Shown here: positions 47,901-55,608 of the stretch, one piece after another
How positions within the stretch are numbered: position 1 is the stretch's first letter
Layout of the letters: each line of letters begins with the position of its first letter
Source: an uncultured Spartobacteria bacterium
Lineage (GTDB): Bacteria; Verrucomicrobiota; Verrucomicrobiia; Chthoniobacterales; Chthoniobacteraceae
Direction: 5' to 3'
DNA: 64,000 nucleotides
Assembly: GCA_903882875.1 (NCBI GenBank)
Contig: CAIRYQ010000017.1
Span: 1 to 64,000 of the forward strand
Made by a program: the position numbers and the translations under genes
Notes under the pieces: generated by a model
Told to the model about the DNA's origin: nothing
Seen by the model: only the letters and a program-made list of their open reading frames with translations
Database searches by the model: none

Positions 47901-48458
47901 GCGGCGGAAAGAGGAGAGATTCCCGTGCGTGTCGCGCTCCCAGCCGAGCGGGCCGAAGATCACTTCGCGCTTGTCCGCCTTGCCGTCGCCATCCGTGTCC
48001 TCGAAGCGCCAGATGTTAGGGATGCTCCACGCGACGCATTTCCACGTGAGTCTGCCGTCCGCATTTTTCGAGCGGAACGGATACTGCCCGCTCGGGATGT
48101 TCAGCCTGGCGGCGAAAATCTCCACCTTCCGCGCGTGGCCATCCAGCGCGAAGTCGGAGAAAATGCGGATCGTGTCGCGCCCCGGCGAGCCGTCGCGAAT
48201 CGCAAACGGATACTCGCGCGTCTCGGTGAGCCACAGCCGGCCAAGCGCGTCCCACTGCATGTTCATCGGCTTGCGCAGATCGGGCTCGCTCGCGACGAGC
48301 TGGATTTCAAATCCCGGCGGCAGGTGAAAAGATGCGTGCTCCTGTTCCGGCGTGAGCGGCTCGGTGGGGCGGATGATTTCGTCGAAGGGATCCTTTTTCT
48401 CCGCGGCAAGACTGCGGATGGCGAAAATGGCGAGCAGGGGAAGAGTGCGGAATTTCAT
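44946..48458 (-). CDS. PVC-type membrane-bound dehydrogenase-HEAT-cytochrome c
   Basis: A 1170-residue exported protein. After the signal (FRTLPLLAIFAIRSLAA), residues about 40-420 are a PVC-type dehydrogenase propeller (GFEIQLVASEPDLRKPMNMQ; DGKADKREVIF; VDLSWGPDGALYVADFYNRI). HEAT-like helical repeats occupy about 430-690, a beta-rich insert about 700-850, further helices to about 1010, and the C-terminus is a PVC-type cytochrome c domain with one CAVCH heme motif (codons 45320-45306). Such proteins are thought to oxidise periplasmic sugars or polyols. ATG 48458 is preferred over 48485 for its signal peptide. Confidence 0.9.
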   Translation of the reverse strand: MKFRTLPLLAIFAIRSLAAEKKDPFDEIIRPTEPLTPEQEHASFHLPPGFEIQLVASEPDLRKPMNMQWDALGRLWLTETREYPFAIRDGSPGRDTIRIFSDFALDGHARKVEIFAARLNIPSGQYPFRSKNADGRLTWKCVAWSIPNIWRFEDTDGDGKADKREVIFGPLGWERDTHGNLSSFRRGADGWLYGTHGFNNESTLRGRDGSELKIQSGNTWRIRLDGSRVEGNTWGQVNPFGLCWDNRGNLFSADCHSSPIYQLLRGAYYPSFGKPHDGLGFGPNTITHSHGSTAICAPIYICDPAWPAELQDHMFVCNVMTSRINHDAITWHGSSSKGKEMPDFMSTDDPWFRPVDLSWGPDGALYVADFYNRIIGHYEVPLTHPGRDRERGRLWRIVYRGENGAAPVSYGPLPTDIGGWVRELGSTNITRRTLALNELCDAYGAEALPAIKAAFASPTNAFQKLNAVWALHRLGALDDATFIAATRDAEALVRTHAVKATREVAQWSAPFADAVRAATKDTDPFVRLNAAESIAVHPAEENLAPLLTLLRTTLADDDHLIHATRIALRNQLRDPAVLAGLSLDKQSTEERTLVLDLLLAASGESSAEFRMKFFESHEDLPATLFTTHLPTLARNISTEKLGSLIALTQRKLGKSPDEIASGLDALLSALEQRGIAPGATLRAWGPQVVTALLTATEPAAVWTNAPVDGAPPSANPWAFEQRKCADGKTVAFMSSFPHGEKLTGTLRSPAFALPAKLAFFLCGHDGSPGKPAGRNNFVRLRDAQTNAVLREAAPPRSDVAKQITWDLADCAGKRGVIEITDGNTGTAYAWLAVARFEPELPELKLTEPPNGSRRILTAANLIRTLKLPGFDTDLSKVAFSSAADGDTRAAAARALLGSDAAKTIPQLAAIVADTAASAPLREKFAAALAETNSPAAIAAISAAMRDAPHRLQQSFATALAGSREGAEALLTACKDGKTPAVLLRNKAIGDRLKATKILDLDARIAALTANLPPANAEIDKLIAARSKAFDPAKASASRGADVFARNCAVCHAIEGKGGALGPQLDGIGGRGPDRLFEDILDPSRNVDRAFRMNVITLKNGNVVAGLPRREEGAQLVLADAAAQETRVNIADIAERKETETSLMPPTFGEVIPPAEMNDLLAFLLGKKLTK

Positions 48459-48491
48459 GCAGGCGATGTCAGCCCATTCAATCACCCACCT

Positions 48492-48516
48492 CGCACGATC
48501 TCAGTATAATCGTGCG
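48492..48516. repeat. Inverted repeat cgcacgat-9-atcgtgcg
   Basis: Perfect 8-bp arms at 48492-48499 and 48509-48516 with loop ctcagtata, 34 nt upstream of the PVC cytochrome start. Read leftward the repeat contains TATACT, so it could be an operator over a promoter -10. Confidence 0.45.
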
Positions 48517-48804
48517 CGCTCCGCTCGCGTATCCGCCATCCTGGATGATTTTCATCACGACGGGATCGAGCGTCGCCAAGCCGGAGTTCCTCCGGTGCCG
48601 TGGCTTTGTGCTCGCCTTCGCGTCTGCGAAATCGTAGCGGTGCGCGATGCCATTGTTTCTTTTCGAGCCGGATCGCAGGGTTTCGCTGCGCGCGTTTGGC
48701 GCGCTCGCGCTGACGGTGATTTTTTACCTCGCGCGCTGATTCGGGGCGGGCGCGGGATCGGAAATGTGCCGCTGGACGAAGCGGCGCGGCTGTTGCAGCT
48801 TCCC

Positions 48805-48850
48805 GGCCCGCTGACAAATGTTTTACCGATTTCGCATGGCCCGCTGACAA
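48805..48850. repeat. 13-bp direct repeat upstream of the DUF1080 gene
   Basis: The sequence ggcccgctgacaa occurs at 48805-48817 and again at 48838-48850, offset by 33 bp, about three helical turns, ending 32 nt before the DUF1080 ATG. It may be a tandem activator site. Confidence 0.4.
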
Positions 48851-48881
48851 CCTCCGCCGCCGCCCGGTGTAGGCATCGAGC

Positions 48882-49916
48882 ATGAAAATTGCACGTCTTC
48901 GCCGCGCCGTCTCGCCAGCCCGCACACCTCTGAAATTTTTCCAAATGAACATCCCACGCCTCGTGCCTCTTGCGGTCGCGCTCGCCGCGTTCACCACGAT
49001 CATCGCACCGTTCGCACATGCCCAGTTGCCGCCGAACATCCTTCAGCCCGGCAGGCCGGGCGTACCCGTCAAGCCCGGCGTGCCGCTGGTACCGGCGGCA
49101 CCCGCAGCATCCGTGGCCCCGGCTCCCGAGCCGGTGCCGGGCAACGGCGAGCCGAACACGCTGACCCGCGAGGAAATCGCGCAGGGCTGGAAGCTGCTCT
49201 TCGACGGCAAGCGGCTCATCGGGATGCGCGGCCTGCAAAAGGCGGATCCGCTCGCGGCGGGCTGGAAAATTCAGAACGGCGAGCTGAACCTGCCGAAGGA
49301 AGTGAAGGACACGGACCGCATGACGGGCGGCGATCTCGTGACGATGGATTTTTTCTGGGATTTCGATTTCCGCTTCGAGTTCAAAATGACCGCCGCTGCG
49401 CACAGCGGCGTGCGCTACATGCTCACGGAAATTTTCGGCCAGGTGCCAGTCGGGCTCAAGTATCAGATCATTGACGACGTCCACAACAGCATCGGGCTGA
49501 AGGGTGGCAACCTGCGGCGCACCGGCGCGCTGGACAACATTTTCCCGCGCGGTGAAAATGCGAAACTGCGCGAGGGCGATCCGCTGAACAAAATCGGCGA
49601 CCCGTGGAACGAGGGCCGCATCGTCGTGCAAGGCACGCACGTCGAGCACTGGCTGAACGGCGAGAAAGTGCTGGAATTCGAGCTGGGCGCGAAGGTTCGG
49701 CAGTTTGCCGTGGCGAACAAGATGCAGGTCCCCGCGAGCTTCGGGATGAAGAGCCGCACCCGACTTTCGATCGCGGATCTGGGCACCGAGGTTGCATTCC
49801 GCAATCTCAAGGTGCTGGCACTCGCCCCGCAGGCGGTGGTCGTCCCGAGTGGCGGCAATGTGCGACCCGTCGGCAGCAACGTGCCGAATCCGCTGCTGCT
49901 CCCTCGCGGAAAGTAG
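48882..49916 (+). CDS. DUF1080 (3-keto-disaccharide hydrolase-like) protein, exported
   Basis: DUF1080 is a concanavalin-like beta-sandwich; some members hydrolyse 3-keto-glycosides. This 344-residue protein has a signal peptide at about 22-47 (MNIPRLVPLAVALAAFTTII), a Pro/Val linker (PGRPGVPVKPGVPLVP), then the domain: GWKLLFDGKRLIGMRG, GDLVTMDFFWDFDFRFEFKM, HSGVRYML, and WNEGRIVVQGTHVEHWLNG. ATG 48882 or 48945 is possible; both keep the signal. It is convergent with the PQQ-like gene, 4 nt apart. Confidence 0.9.
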   Translation: MKIARLRRAVSPARTPLKFFQMNIPRLVPLAVALAAFTTIIAPFAHAQLPPNILQPGRPGVPVKPGVPLVPAAPAASVAPAPEPVPGNGEPNTLTREEIAQGWKLLFDGKRLIGMRGLQKADPLAAGWKIQNGELNLPKEVKDTDRMTGGDLVTMDFFWDFDFRFEFKMTAAAHSGVRYMLTEIFGQVPVGLKYQIIDDVHNSIGLKGGNLRRTGALDNIFPRGENAKLREGDPLNKIGDPWNEGRIVVQGTHVEHWLNGEKVLEFELGAKVRQFAVANKMQVPASFGMKSRTRLSIADLGTEVAFRNLKVLALAPQAVVVPSGGNVRPVGSNVPNPLLLPRGK

Positions 49917-49920
49917 CGCG

Positions 49921-51186
49921 CTATTTTCCGATCGAGATCAGCTGCGAATACGTGCGCACGTAGAGCCGCCCGCCGCTCACGGCGGGCGTCGCGTAGCTGT
50001 TTTTCTCCCCGAGCGGAAAACGCTGGATGAGCTTGAACTTGTCCGCCGCCGCGAGGACGACGATGTCGCCGCCGCGCGTGATATTGTAGAGCCGTCCGCC
50101 TTTTCCACCGACGCAGATCGGGCTCGAATAGTACGGCCCTTCGGCGCGCTCGCTCCAGATCTGCTCGCCATCCGATGAGCGCGTGCAGGTCACGATGCCG
50201 TTTTCCTTCCATAGAAAAAGGAGATCGCCCACGGCGATCGGCACCGGCACGTAGCCGCCGATGCGCACGATGTCGTACGCCTTCGCGGGCTTGCCCGCCG
50301 CGGCGTCGCGGATGACGGCGATCTCGCTGGCAGCCTGGCCCTGGCCCGTCTGCACGACGATCATGCCACCTTCCATCACCACTGGCGACGCGACACAGCG
50401 GTAGCTGGATGCGGTAAATTTCGCGATGTCCCACGCTTTCGAGCCGCTCCTCGCATCGAAACCCGCCAAGCCGCCGTCGCCGAGGCTGAGCACCTGCGCG
50501 TTGCCGTCGGCGCCCTTGAAAAAACACGGTGTCGCGATGGAGTGCTGCCCGCTCTTGATTTCGTTTTTCCAAAGCTGCTTCCCCGTCGCGGGATCGAACG
50601 CTGCAATGAACGACCCTGGCTCGTCCTGGCTGCTTTGCAGGAAGACGGTCCCTTTTTCCACGATCGGCGACGCACCCGCGCCGTGCTGCGAGACGAACGG
50701 CCCGAGGTCCACGGCCCACACCTGCTTGCCCTCCGCCTGCGTGAGCGCGATGAGCTGGCTCTTGTCCGGCCCCGCGATCCACACGTACACGCGCTCCGCG
50801 TCCACCGTGCAGGACGGGCTCGCGAAGCTGTTGTCCGCGTGCTTGCGGTAAATGCCCGTCGCGTATTCGCGCTGCCACTGGATTTTTCCGTCCTTCGCAC
50901 CGACGCACACCACCGCGCGCTTCGCTTCCGAATCCGCCCTGCCATCCGGCGTGACGGTGACAAAAATGCGGTCGCCCCACACGACGGGCGACGAGTGCCC
51001 GGTGCCTGGCAGTTTGCAACGCCAGTTGATGTCCTTCTCGGTGATCTGCTCGGGCAGTTTCGCATTCGCAAGCCCCGAGCCATTCGGCCCGCGGAAGCGC
51101 GTCCACTCCTGCGCGTGTGCGGAAAAAGTGAGCGTGGCGAGCGCGGCGTGAACGGCGGTGCGGAGAAGAGGAATGCGCGTGTGCAT
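49921..51186 (-). CDS. Exported PQQ-like beta-propeller protein
   Basis: A 421-residue exported protein (signal: RTAVHAALATLTFSAHA) starting its mature part with EWTRFRGPNGSG and continuing in PQQ-type blades: GDRIFVTVTPDG, VVCVGAKDGKIQWQREY, AFDPATGKQLWKNEI, CTRSSDGEQIW and GGRLYVRTYSQLISI. No catalytic PQQ dehydrogenase motif or heme is present, so it is probably a binding scaffold. Its promoter -10 lies six nt before the ATG. Confidence 0.88.
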   Translation of the reverse strand: MHTRIPLLRTAVHAALATLTFSAHAQEWTRFRGPNGSGLANAKLPEQITEKDINWRCKLPGTGHSSPVVWGDRIFVTVTPDGRADSEAKRAVVCVGAKDGKIQWQREYATGIYRKHADNSFASPSCTVDAERVYVWIAGPDKSQLIALTQAEGKQVWAVDLGPFVSQHGAGASPIVEKGTVFLQSSQDEPGSFIAAFDPATGKQLWKNEIKSGQHSIATPCFFKGADGNAQVLSLGDGGLAGFDARSGSKAWDIAKFTASSYRCVASPVVMEGGMIVVQTGQGQAASEIAVIRDAAAGKPAKAYDIVRIGGYVPVPIAVGDLLFLWKENGIVTCTRSSDGEQIWSERAEGPYYSSPICVGGKGGRLYNITRGGDIVVLAAADKFKLIQRFPLGEKNSYATPAVSGGRLYVRTYSQLISIGK

Positions 51187-51192
51187 CGTGCG

Positions 51193-51221
51193 CCGTTAGG
51201 CGCGCGTGAGCGGAGAGTCAA
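51193..51221 (-). promoter_or_regulatory. Promoter of the PQQ-like gene, leaderless
   Basis: Leftward TTGACT (51221-51216), 17-nt spacer, TAACGG (51198-51193), then six nt to ATG 51186. Confidence 0.55.
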
Positions 51222-51367
51222 GCGCGGTGCTCACAGGCAAGGAAGGCATCGCAGTTTCCAGAGCCTGTTCATCGCTTGGACCGGCGTTGTGCATCCGAGA
51301 AAAAGCCGCGAGACGCCGCTCTCTTGGAACGGGCGCATCCACGGAATCATGTGCCGTAATGTCCTGG

Positions 51368-52369
51368 CTATTTGACCGGATCGGATTTCGGGGCACCGCT
51401 TGGCGCGGCTTCGGCGTCGAGATCGCCCAGCGCGTATTGGAGGCCGGCGAGGTATTCCTGCAGCATGGGTTTTTCAGAATAGACACGCTCGGAATGGCCG
51501 TGCGCGCAGTAGAAAACGCGGCCTTTGCCATACTCATGAATCCAACTAATGCCATAGTCGTGGTCGTAGGGACGGTTTTCTTTCTTAACATCTTCGGGAC
51601 TGAACTTGCTCACATCGAGGCTCGTTAGAACGTGCAGTTTGTCACGCGACCAGGGATCTTTCTTAAAGGTGTAGGTCTCGTCGTCTATTGGATACTCCTT
51701 GCCGCCAAATCCCGCGGTGATGGGACTCTTGGGATCATCAATTTTGACCGTCACCTTGTGATAGGGATGACCGTTGAAATATCCGCCGATCACGACGCCC
51801 CATTCAGGCCAGTCATAGTAGGCATCGGAGGAGGCGTGGATGCCCGCCAGACCTTTGCCTGACTTGACGAAGGCGAGCAAGTTATCAAACCGCTGCTTTT
51901 CCTTCTCCTTATAAGAAGCGACAGATGCCTCGGCGTCTTTCTTCTTTGCTTCGTAGGCCTTCTTATCTTCGTCGGAGGCTGTCTTGTCCGGAGCCTTGCC
52001 GATGTCCACCTTTGGGAGCAGAAAATGGCCTGTGCAGCTCACGAGCATCACGGCGTCATAACCGCTCAGATCGTCGAATGCAGAGGGGTCGTCGCTGATA
52101 GTCGAAGCATACGCCCCCGTTTTTTCGCCCAGCTTGGCGATAGTCTGCTCGCCCAGCGCAATCGAACTGTGGACGAAGCCGTTTGCATTGCCATAAACGA
52201 GAACTTTGCGCGCTTTCTTCGGAGCGGCAGGAGCCTTTTCGGGCAGCGCGGCTTCCATCTTGGAAATATCTTCCGGCTTCGCGGGTTTGTTCGCCGCCAT
52301 TGCAGCCTCGGTAAGCGTGATCGTGCCGAAACACACGGCGGCCAGCCTTTGAACAAGACTGCCGTGCAT
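51368..52369 (-). CDS. ThuA-like domain protein, exported
   Basis: ThuA-like (class I glutamine amidotransferase-fold) proteins are linked to 3-keto-sugar and trehalose utilisation. The 333-residue product has a signal (LVQRLAAVCFGTITLTEAAMA), then RKVLVYGNANGFVHSSIALG, YDAVMLVSCTGHFLL, a Lys/Glu-rich insert (165-200) and GLAGIHASSDAYYDWPEWG. The C-terminal WIHEYGKGRVFYCAHGHSERV matches the family ending. I start at ATG 52369, with GAAGG 4 nt upstream; the frame stays open 636 nt further, but without domain content. GC content is lower than in neighbours. The gene lies upstream of the PQQ-like gene. Confidence 0.88.
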   Translation of the reverse strand: MHGSLVQRLAAVCFGTITLTEAAMAANKPAKPEDISKMEAALPEKAPAAPKKARKVLVYGNANGFVHSSIALGEQTIAKLGEKTGAYASTISDDPSAFDDLSGYDAVMLVSCTGHFLLPKVDIGKAPDKTASDEDKKAYEAKKKDAEASVASYKEKEKQRFDNLLAFVKSGKGLAGIHASSDAYYDWPEWGVVIGGYFNGHPYHKVTVKIDDPKSPITAGFGGKEYPIDDETYTFKKDPWSRDKLHVLTSLDVSKFSPEDVKKENRPYDHDYGISWIHEYGKGRVFYCAHGHSERVYSEKPMLQEYLAGLQYALGDLDAEAAPSGAPKSDPVK

Positions 52370-52751
52370 GACCTTCACGAGTGGTGCCACTGATTTGGCA
52401 ATAACCACAGCCGTGCTGGACCGTTTCCCAAAAATATCCGCGATAGGTTCAGCGATCGTGGTGCCATGCTTTAGTTGGTCGAGGGTGAGTTTGATCATGC
52501 TGGAGAGCATCACCATTTTGCCGACTGCCACGCCATTTCTTTTTCGCGCGTTCAGACGGATTGCTGCGAACCGGGAAATATTTTTGTCGTGGCCAAAGCA
52601 CGTGCTGCCTGCTTTGCCGCCGGGCCTTTTCGTGAAACAACTATTGTGCAGGCGCTTGATTTCATCCGCCCTCGGTTTGCCTGTCTCGCGGTCGCGCTGC
52701 CGATCTGCCGTGGGATTGACCTTCCCCGCGTGCGTGCTAGATCCCCGACCC
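52370..52751. other. Divergent region between ThuA-like and kinase genes
   Basis: These 382 bases hold the kinase promoter at the right end. Open frames cross it on both strands (extensions of the two flanking genes), but neither shows a domain. Composition is mixed and less GC-rich than the kinase gene. No repeat or terminator is evident. Confidence 0.45.
52716..52743 (+). promoter_or_regulatory. Promoter of the kinase gene, near-leaderless
   Basis: TTGACC (52716-52721), 16-nt spacer, TAGATC (52738-52743), then 8 nt to the kinase ATG at 52752. Confidence 0.6.
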
Positions 52752-54194
52752 ATGTTCGGGTTCGGAAAGAAACGAATTGACGAAAGGGAAGGCATCGGGG
52801 AGCGGCTGCCCGAAGAGTGGCAGGTGGTGGAGCTTGAGCTGCTTGGCTCCGGCGGCATGGCGCAGGTGTACCGGATGCGCGACGAGTTGCTCGACCGCGA
52901 AGTGGCCCTCAAGGCATTGCGCCCCGAGCTGATGAGGGAAAAGAGCGCGCTGGCGAACTTCGTCAACGAGGCGCGCATCACCGCGCAGCTCGACCATCCG
53001 AACATTCCCGCAGTCTATGCGCTGGCGTCCGACAGCAAGCGATCCAGCGTCTTCACCATGAAGGTGCTCGAGGGGCGGACGCTGAAACAGTTGCTCGACG
53101 ACAACGCGCGCGAAGGCGTGGACGGGACGCTGGCGGCCATTGACGTGCTTCTGCGCATTTGCGACGCCGTGGCCTTTGCGCACTCGAAGGGAGTGCTGCA
53201 CCTCGACATCAAGCCCGCCAACATCATCGTCGCTGACTACGGCCAGATCTATCTCGTTGATTGGGGCATCGCGCGACGCAAGGCCGACCTGCCGCAGGGG
53301 CCGGGCAAGAAGCTCGGGGAGGAGGGCACGCCGGCTTATATGGCGCCCGAGCAGGCGAACGGCGAGCACTGGAGGCTCGACGAGCGCACAGACATCTTCG
53401 CGCTGGGTGGCGTGCTGTACCGCATTCTCAGCGGCAGGGCGCCACACGCGGCTCCGACATCCGATGAGGCGGTGGAGCAGGCGGCAAAAGGGACGGTCAC
53501 GCCGCCTGATGAGGTGGCCGCGCGCAAGGGACGGACGGTGCCGCGGCGGCTCGCATTCATCTGTATGAAGGCGCTCGCTGCGGACCCGGCGCATCGGTAC
53601 GCGAACGTCCAGGAATTTCAGCGTGACCTCGATCGATACATGCGGGGGCTCGCGCAGTTGCCGCAGCGCACATTCAAGGCGGGCGAGGCCATCGTCACCG
53701 AGGGCGAGCATGGTGACGCGGCCTACGTCATCATCGAGGGCGAATGCGCAGTGACCCGGCTCGTGGGCAGTCAGCAGCAGGAAGTGCGGCGCCTGAAGAC
53801 GGGCGAGATGTTTGGTGAAATCGCGGTCTTTACCGGGAAACCGCGCCTCGCGACGGTGCGCGCGGTCTGTGACACGGTGGTGGGCTTTGTAGATCGGGCG
53901 GCCCTGCGCGAGGAGATGGAGCGCACATCGTTCATGTCGCTGGCGATTCGCACCCTGGGCTCGACGTTTCTCGAACTGGATCACCAGATGGCGCAACAGC
54001 GTCGGCAGAGCCGGGCGGTCGAACTCGCGTTGCGTCACATCGCGCTCCACGGCGAGCGCGGTCGCACGCCGTGGAAGCCGCTCCTTGCGACGCTGACGCA
54101 AAACACCGGGGCGAGCGAAACCGAAGTTTCGTCATGGGTGCTCGGCACCGCGGGGATCTCGCTTGATGGCGAATCGCTCGTGCTTCACGGCTGA
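52752..54194 (+). CDS. Ser/Thr protein kinase-cyclic nucleotide-binding domain fusion
   Basis: A 480-residue cytoplasmic protein. Residues about 25-300 are a Hanks-type kinase: G-loop GSGGMAQVY (32-40), K54 in VALK, catalytic loop HLDIKPANI (150-158), DWG (170-172) where DFG is usual, and APE (198-200). Residues about 307-395 are a cyclic-nucleotide-binding fold (FKAGEAIVTEGEHGDAAYVI; phosphate-binding cassette FGEIAVFTGKPRLATVRA with R365). The last 85 residues are unrecognised. No membrane anchor or PASTA domain. ATG 52752 is supported by a promoter 8 nt upstream. The FHA-MoxR protein could be a phospho-dependent partner, but this is speculation. Confidence 0.92.
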   Translation: MFGFGKKRIDEREGIGERLPEEWQVVELELLGSGGMAQVYRMRDELLDREVALKALRPELMREKSALANFVNEARITAQLDHPNIPAVYALASDSKRSSVFTMKVLEGRTLKQLLDDNAREGVDGTLAAIDVLLRICDAVAFAHSKGVLHLDIKPANIIVADYGQIYLVDWGIARRKADLPQGPGKKLGEEGTPAYMAPEQANGEHWRLDERTDIFALGGVLYRILSGRAPHAAPTSDEAVEQAAKGTVTPPDEVAARKGRTVPRRLAFICMKALAADPAHRYANVQEFQRDLDRYMRGLAQLPQRTFKAGEAIVTEGEHGDAAYVIIEGECAVTRLVGSQQQEVRRLKTGEMFGEIAVFTGKPRLATVRAVCDTVVGFVDRAALREEMERTSFMSLAIRTLGSTFLELDHQMAQQRRQSRAVELALRHIALHGERGRTPWKPLLATLTQNTGASETEVSSWVLGTAGISLDGESLVLHG

Positions 54195-54234
54195 ACAACT
54201 CGCGGGTGTAGCATTCCGCCTGCGCGATGCCGGG

Positions 54235-55605
54235 CTATTTCCCGGCGATCGTAGCGGGTTGCACTGGCACGGGAATGAGAGCCTTGATCAGCTTGCCCGA
54301 GGCCGTGTCCCAAATCTGCACCTCGCCCGTCTTGCTGCCGAGCGCGAGGCGGGTGCCGTCGCGGTTCAGTGCGATAGCGAGGACGGGGGACGGGACTTTC
54401 GGGATCGTGGTTTTCCGGGTACGCTTTTCGGTCTCGTAGATGCGGACTTCGCTGGCGCGCGTGGCGACCGCGAGGAGCTTGCGGTCTCCGCTGGTTGCGA
54501 GGCCCATCACGGCGTCGGCCTGCGCCTCGAATGCGCGCACGTATTGGGCACGGTTGTTGACCGGGCGCGCGCCGTTGCCGGAGCCGGTGACTTCCACGCC
54601 GCTGAGCGCGAGCTTGAAATCGTAGCCGGTGAGCGTGCGCGCGTTGCCGCCGGAAATCGCAGTGAGCGTGTCCGCTGCGACGGCGTTGATCGGGTCGGGC
54701 GATTCGTCCACGGAGCGCAGCAGTGTGCGTCCCTCGACGCTGCTGATTTTCGTCGTCTTGTCGCGGCTGCCGCTCACGAGCTGCTTGCCATCCGCGGTGA
54801 ATGCGACCGCAGTCACCCAGTCGCTGTGCAGCTCGATCATCGCGGGCTGCGCGGCTGGATCCACGGGCACGAGGTGGATCGCGCCGTTCGCACCGCCGAG
54901 CGCGATGGTCTGGCCGTCGGGTGCGAAGTTGCCCTTGAAAAATGTGTCGGTGCCGATGCGTCGCATGCCCTGCTGTTTTCCGTCGGCGGGATCGAAAAAA
55001 ATCACGCCGCCAAACTGCTGCGGCGATCCGCCCGCGGCGGCGAGGCGCTTTCCATCGGGGCTGAACTCGACATGGTTGATGATGTCGAAATCCGTCGGCA
55101 GGCGGCGAGGCGCGGAGTCGTCGTCCACGTTGAAAACCATGACTTCGCTCCGGCACGCGGCGGCGACTTGCTTTCCATCCGGGCTGATCGTGACGCTCGA
55201 TACCGCAGGCGCGCTCGCGTACGTCGCCGGGATCACGACGGGCGGCACTTCGGATTTCGGCGCCGCGTCAATCTTCGCGCCCTGCGCGATCCAGTCGTGC
55301 AGGAGCTTCACCTTCGCGGCGGAGAGCGGCGCTTCGTTCTCGGGCATCTCGGGCTTTTCACCGCTCACTTGCGTGATGAGCAGGCTGTCGTCCGGCTTGC
55401 CTGCGGCAAAAAGCGGGCCGGTCTTTCCGCCTTTCATCAGCGCGGCGACGTCGTCGAGCCGGAGCCTGCCCTTCGTCTTCTGCTCGCTGTGGCAGCCGAC
55501 GCAGTGGCGCTTGAAAATCGGCCACACGTCGCGTTGGAAACTCACGTCCTCCGCGCCCGCGGTCGCGGCGAGGAGCAGGGAAAATATCGTGGCGGTGCGG
55601 TGCAT
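54235..55605 (-). CDS. Exported cytochrome c-WD40 propeller protein
   Basis: A 456-residue exported protein (signal: ATIFSLLLAATAGA). Residues about 20-110 are a planctomycete-type cytochrome c domain with FQRDVWPIFKRHCVGCHSE (heme CVGCH, codons 55503-55489) and the GKPDDSLLITQVSG and LLHDWIAQGA tail. The rest is a WD40 propeller: VSSVTISPDGKQVAAA, HVEFSPDGKRLAAAGG, VTAVAFTADGKQLVSG. Last gene of the five-gene leftward operon, 3 nt after the DUF1549/1553 gene. Confidence 0.9.
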   Translation of the reverse strand: MHRTATIFSLLLAATAGAEDVSFQRDVWPIFKRHCVGCHSEQKTKGRLRLDDVAALMKGGKTGPLFAAGKPDDSLLITQVSGEKPEMPENEAPLSAAKVKLLHDWIAQGAKIDAAPKSEVPPVVIPATYASAPAVSSVTISPDGKQVAAACRSEVMVFNVDDDSAPRRLPTDFDIINHVEFSPDGKRLAAAGGSPQQFGGVIFFDPADGKQQGMRRIGTDTFFKGNFAPDGQTIALGGANGAIHLVPVDPAAQPAMIELHSDWVTAVAFTADGKQLVSGSRDKTTKISSVEGRTLLRSVDESPDPINAVAADTLTAISGGNARTLTGYDFKLALSGVEVTGSGNGARPVNNRAQYVRAFEAQADAVMGLATSGDRKLLAVATRASEVRIYETEKRTRKTTIPKVPSPVLAIALNRDGTRLALGSKTGEVQIWDTASGKLIKALIPVPVQPATIAGK

Positions 55606-55608
55606 GGA

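Larger units (their letters stand above)
48459..48881. other. Divergent regulatory region with inverted and direct repeats
   Basis: These 423 bases separate the divergent PVC cytochrome and DUF1080 genes. I see no convincing gene; a 30-residue frame at 48647-48739 (+) with one hydrophobic stretch is too short to call. It holds an 8-bp inverted repeat (48492-48516) and a 13-bp direct repeat (48805-48817 and 48838-48850), listed separately. TAGGCA at 48870-48875 lies six nt before the DUF1080 ATG, in the leaderless -10 position, but its best -35 (ctgaca, 48844-48849) is 20 nt away. Confidence 0.5.

Noticed and set aside
48647-48739. 30-residue plus-strand frame with one hydrophobic stretch
   Set aside because: Too short, no ribosome-binding site and no conserved neighbour; chance is likely in a 423-bp gap.
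52370-53005. N-terminal extension of the ThuA-like frame
   Set aside because: The extension overlaps the kinase gene on the other strand, is Ser/Arg-rich, and a good signal peptide begins at 52369.
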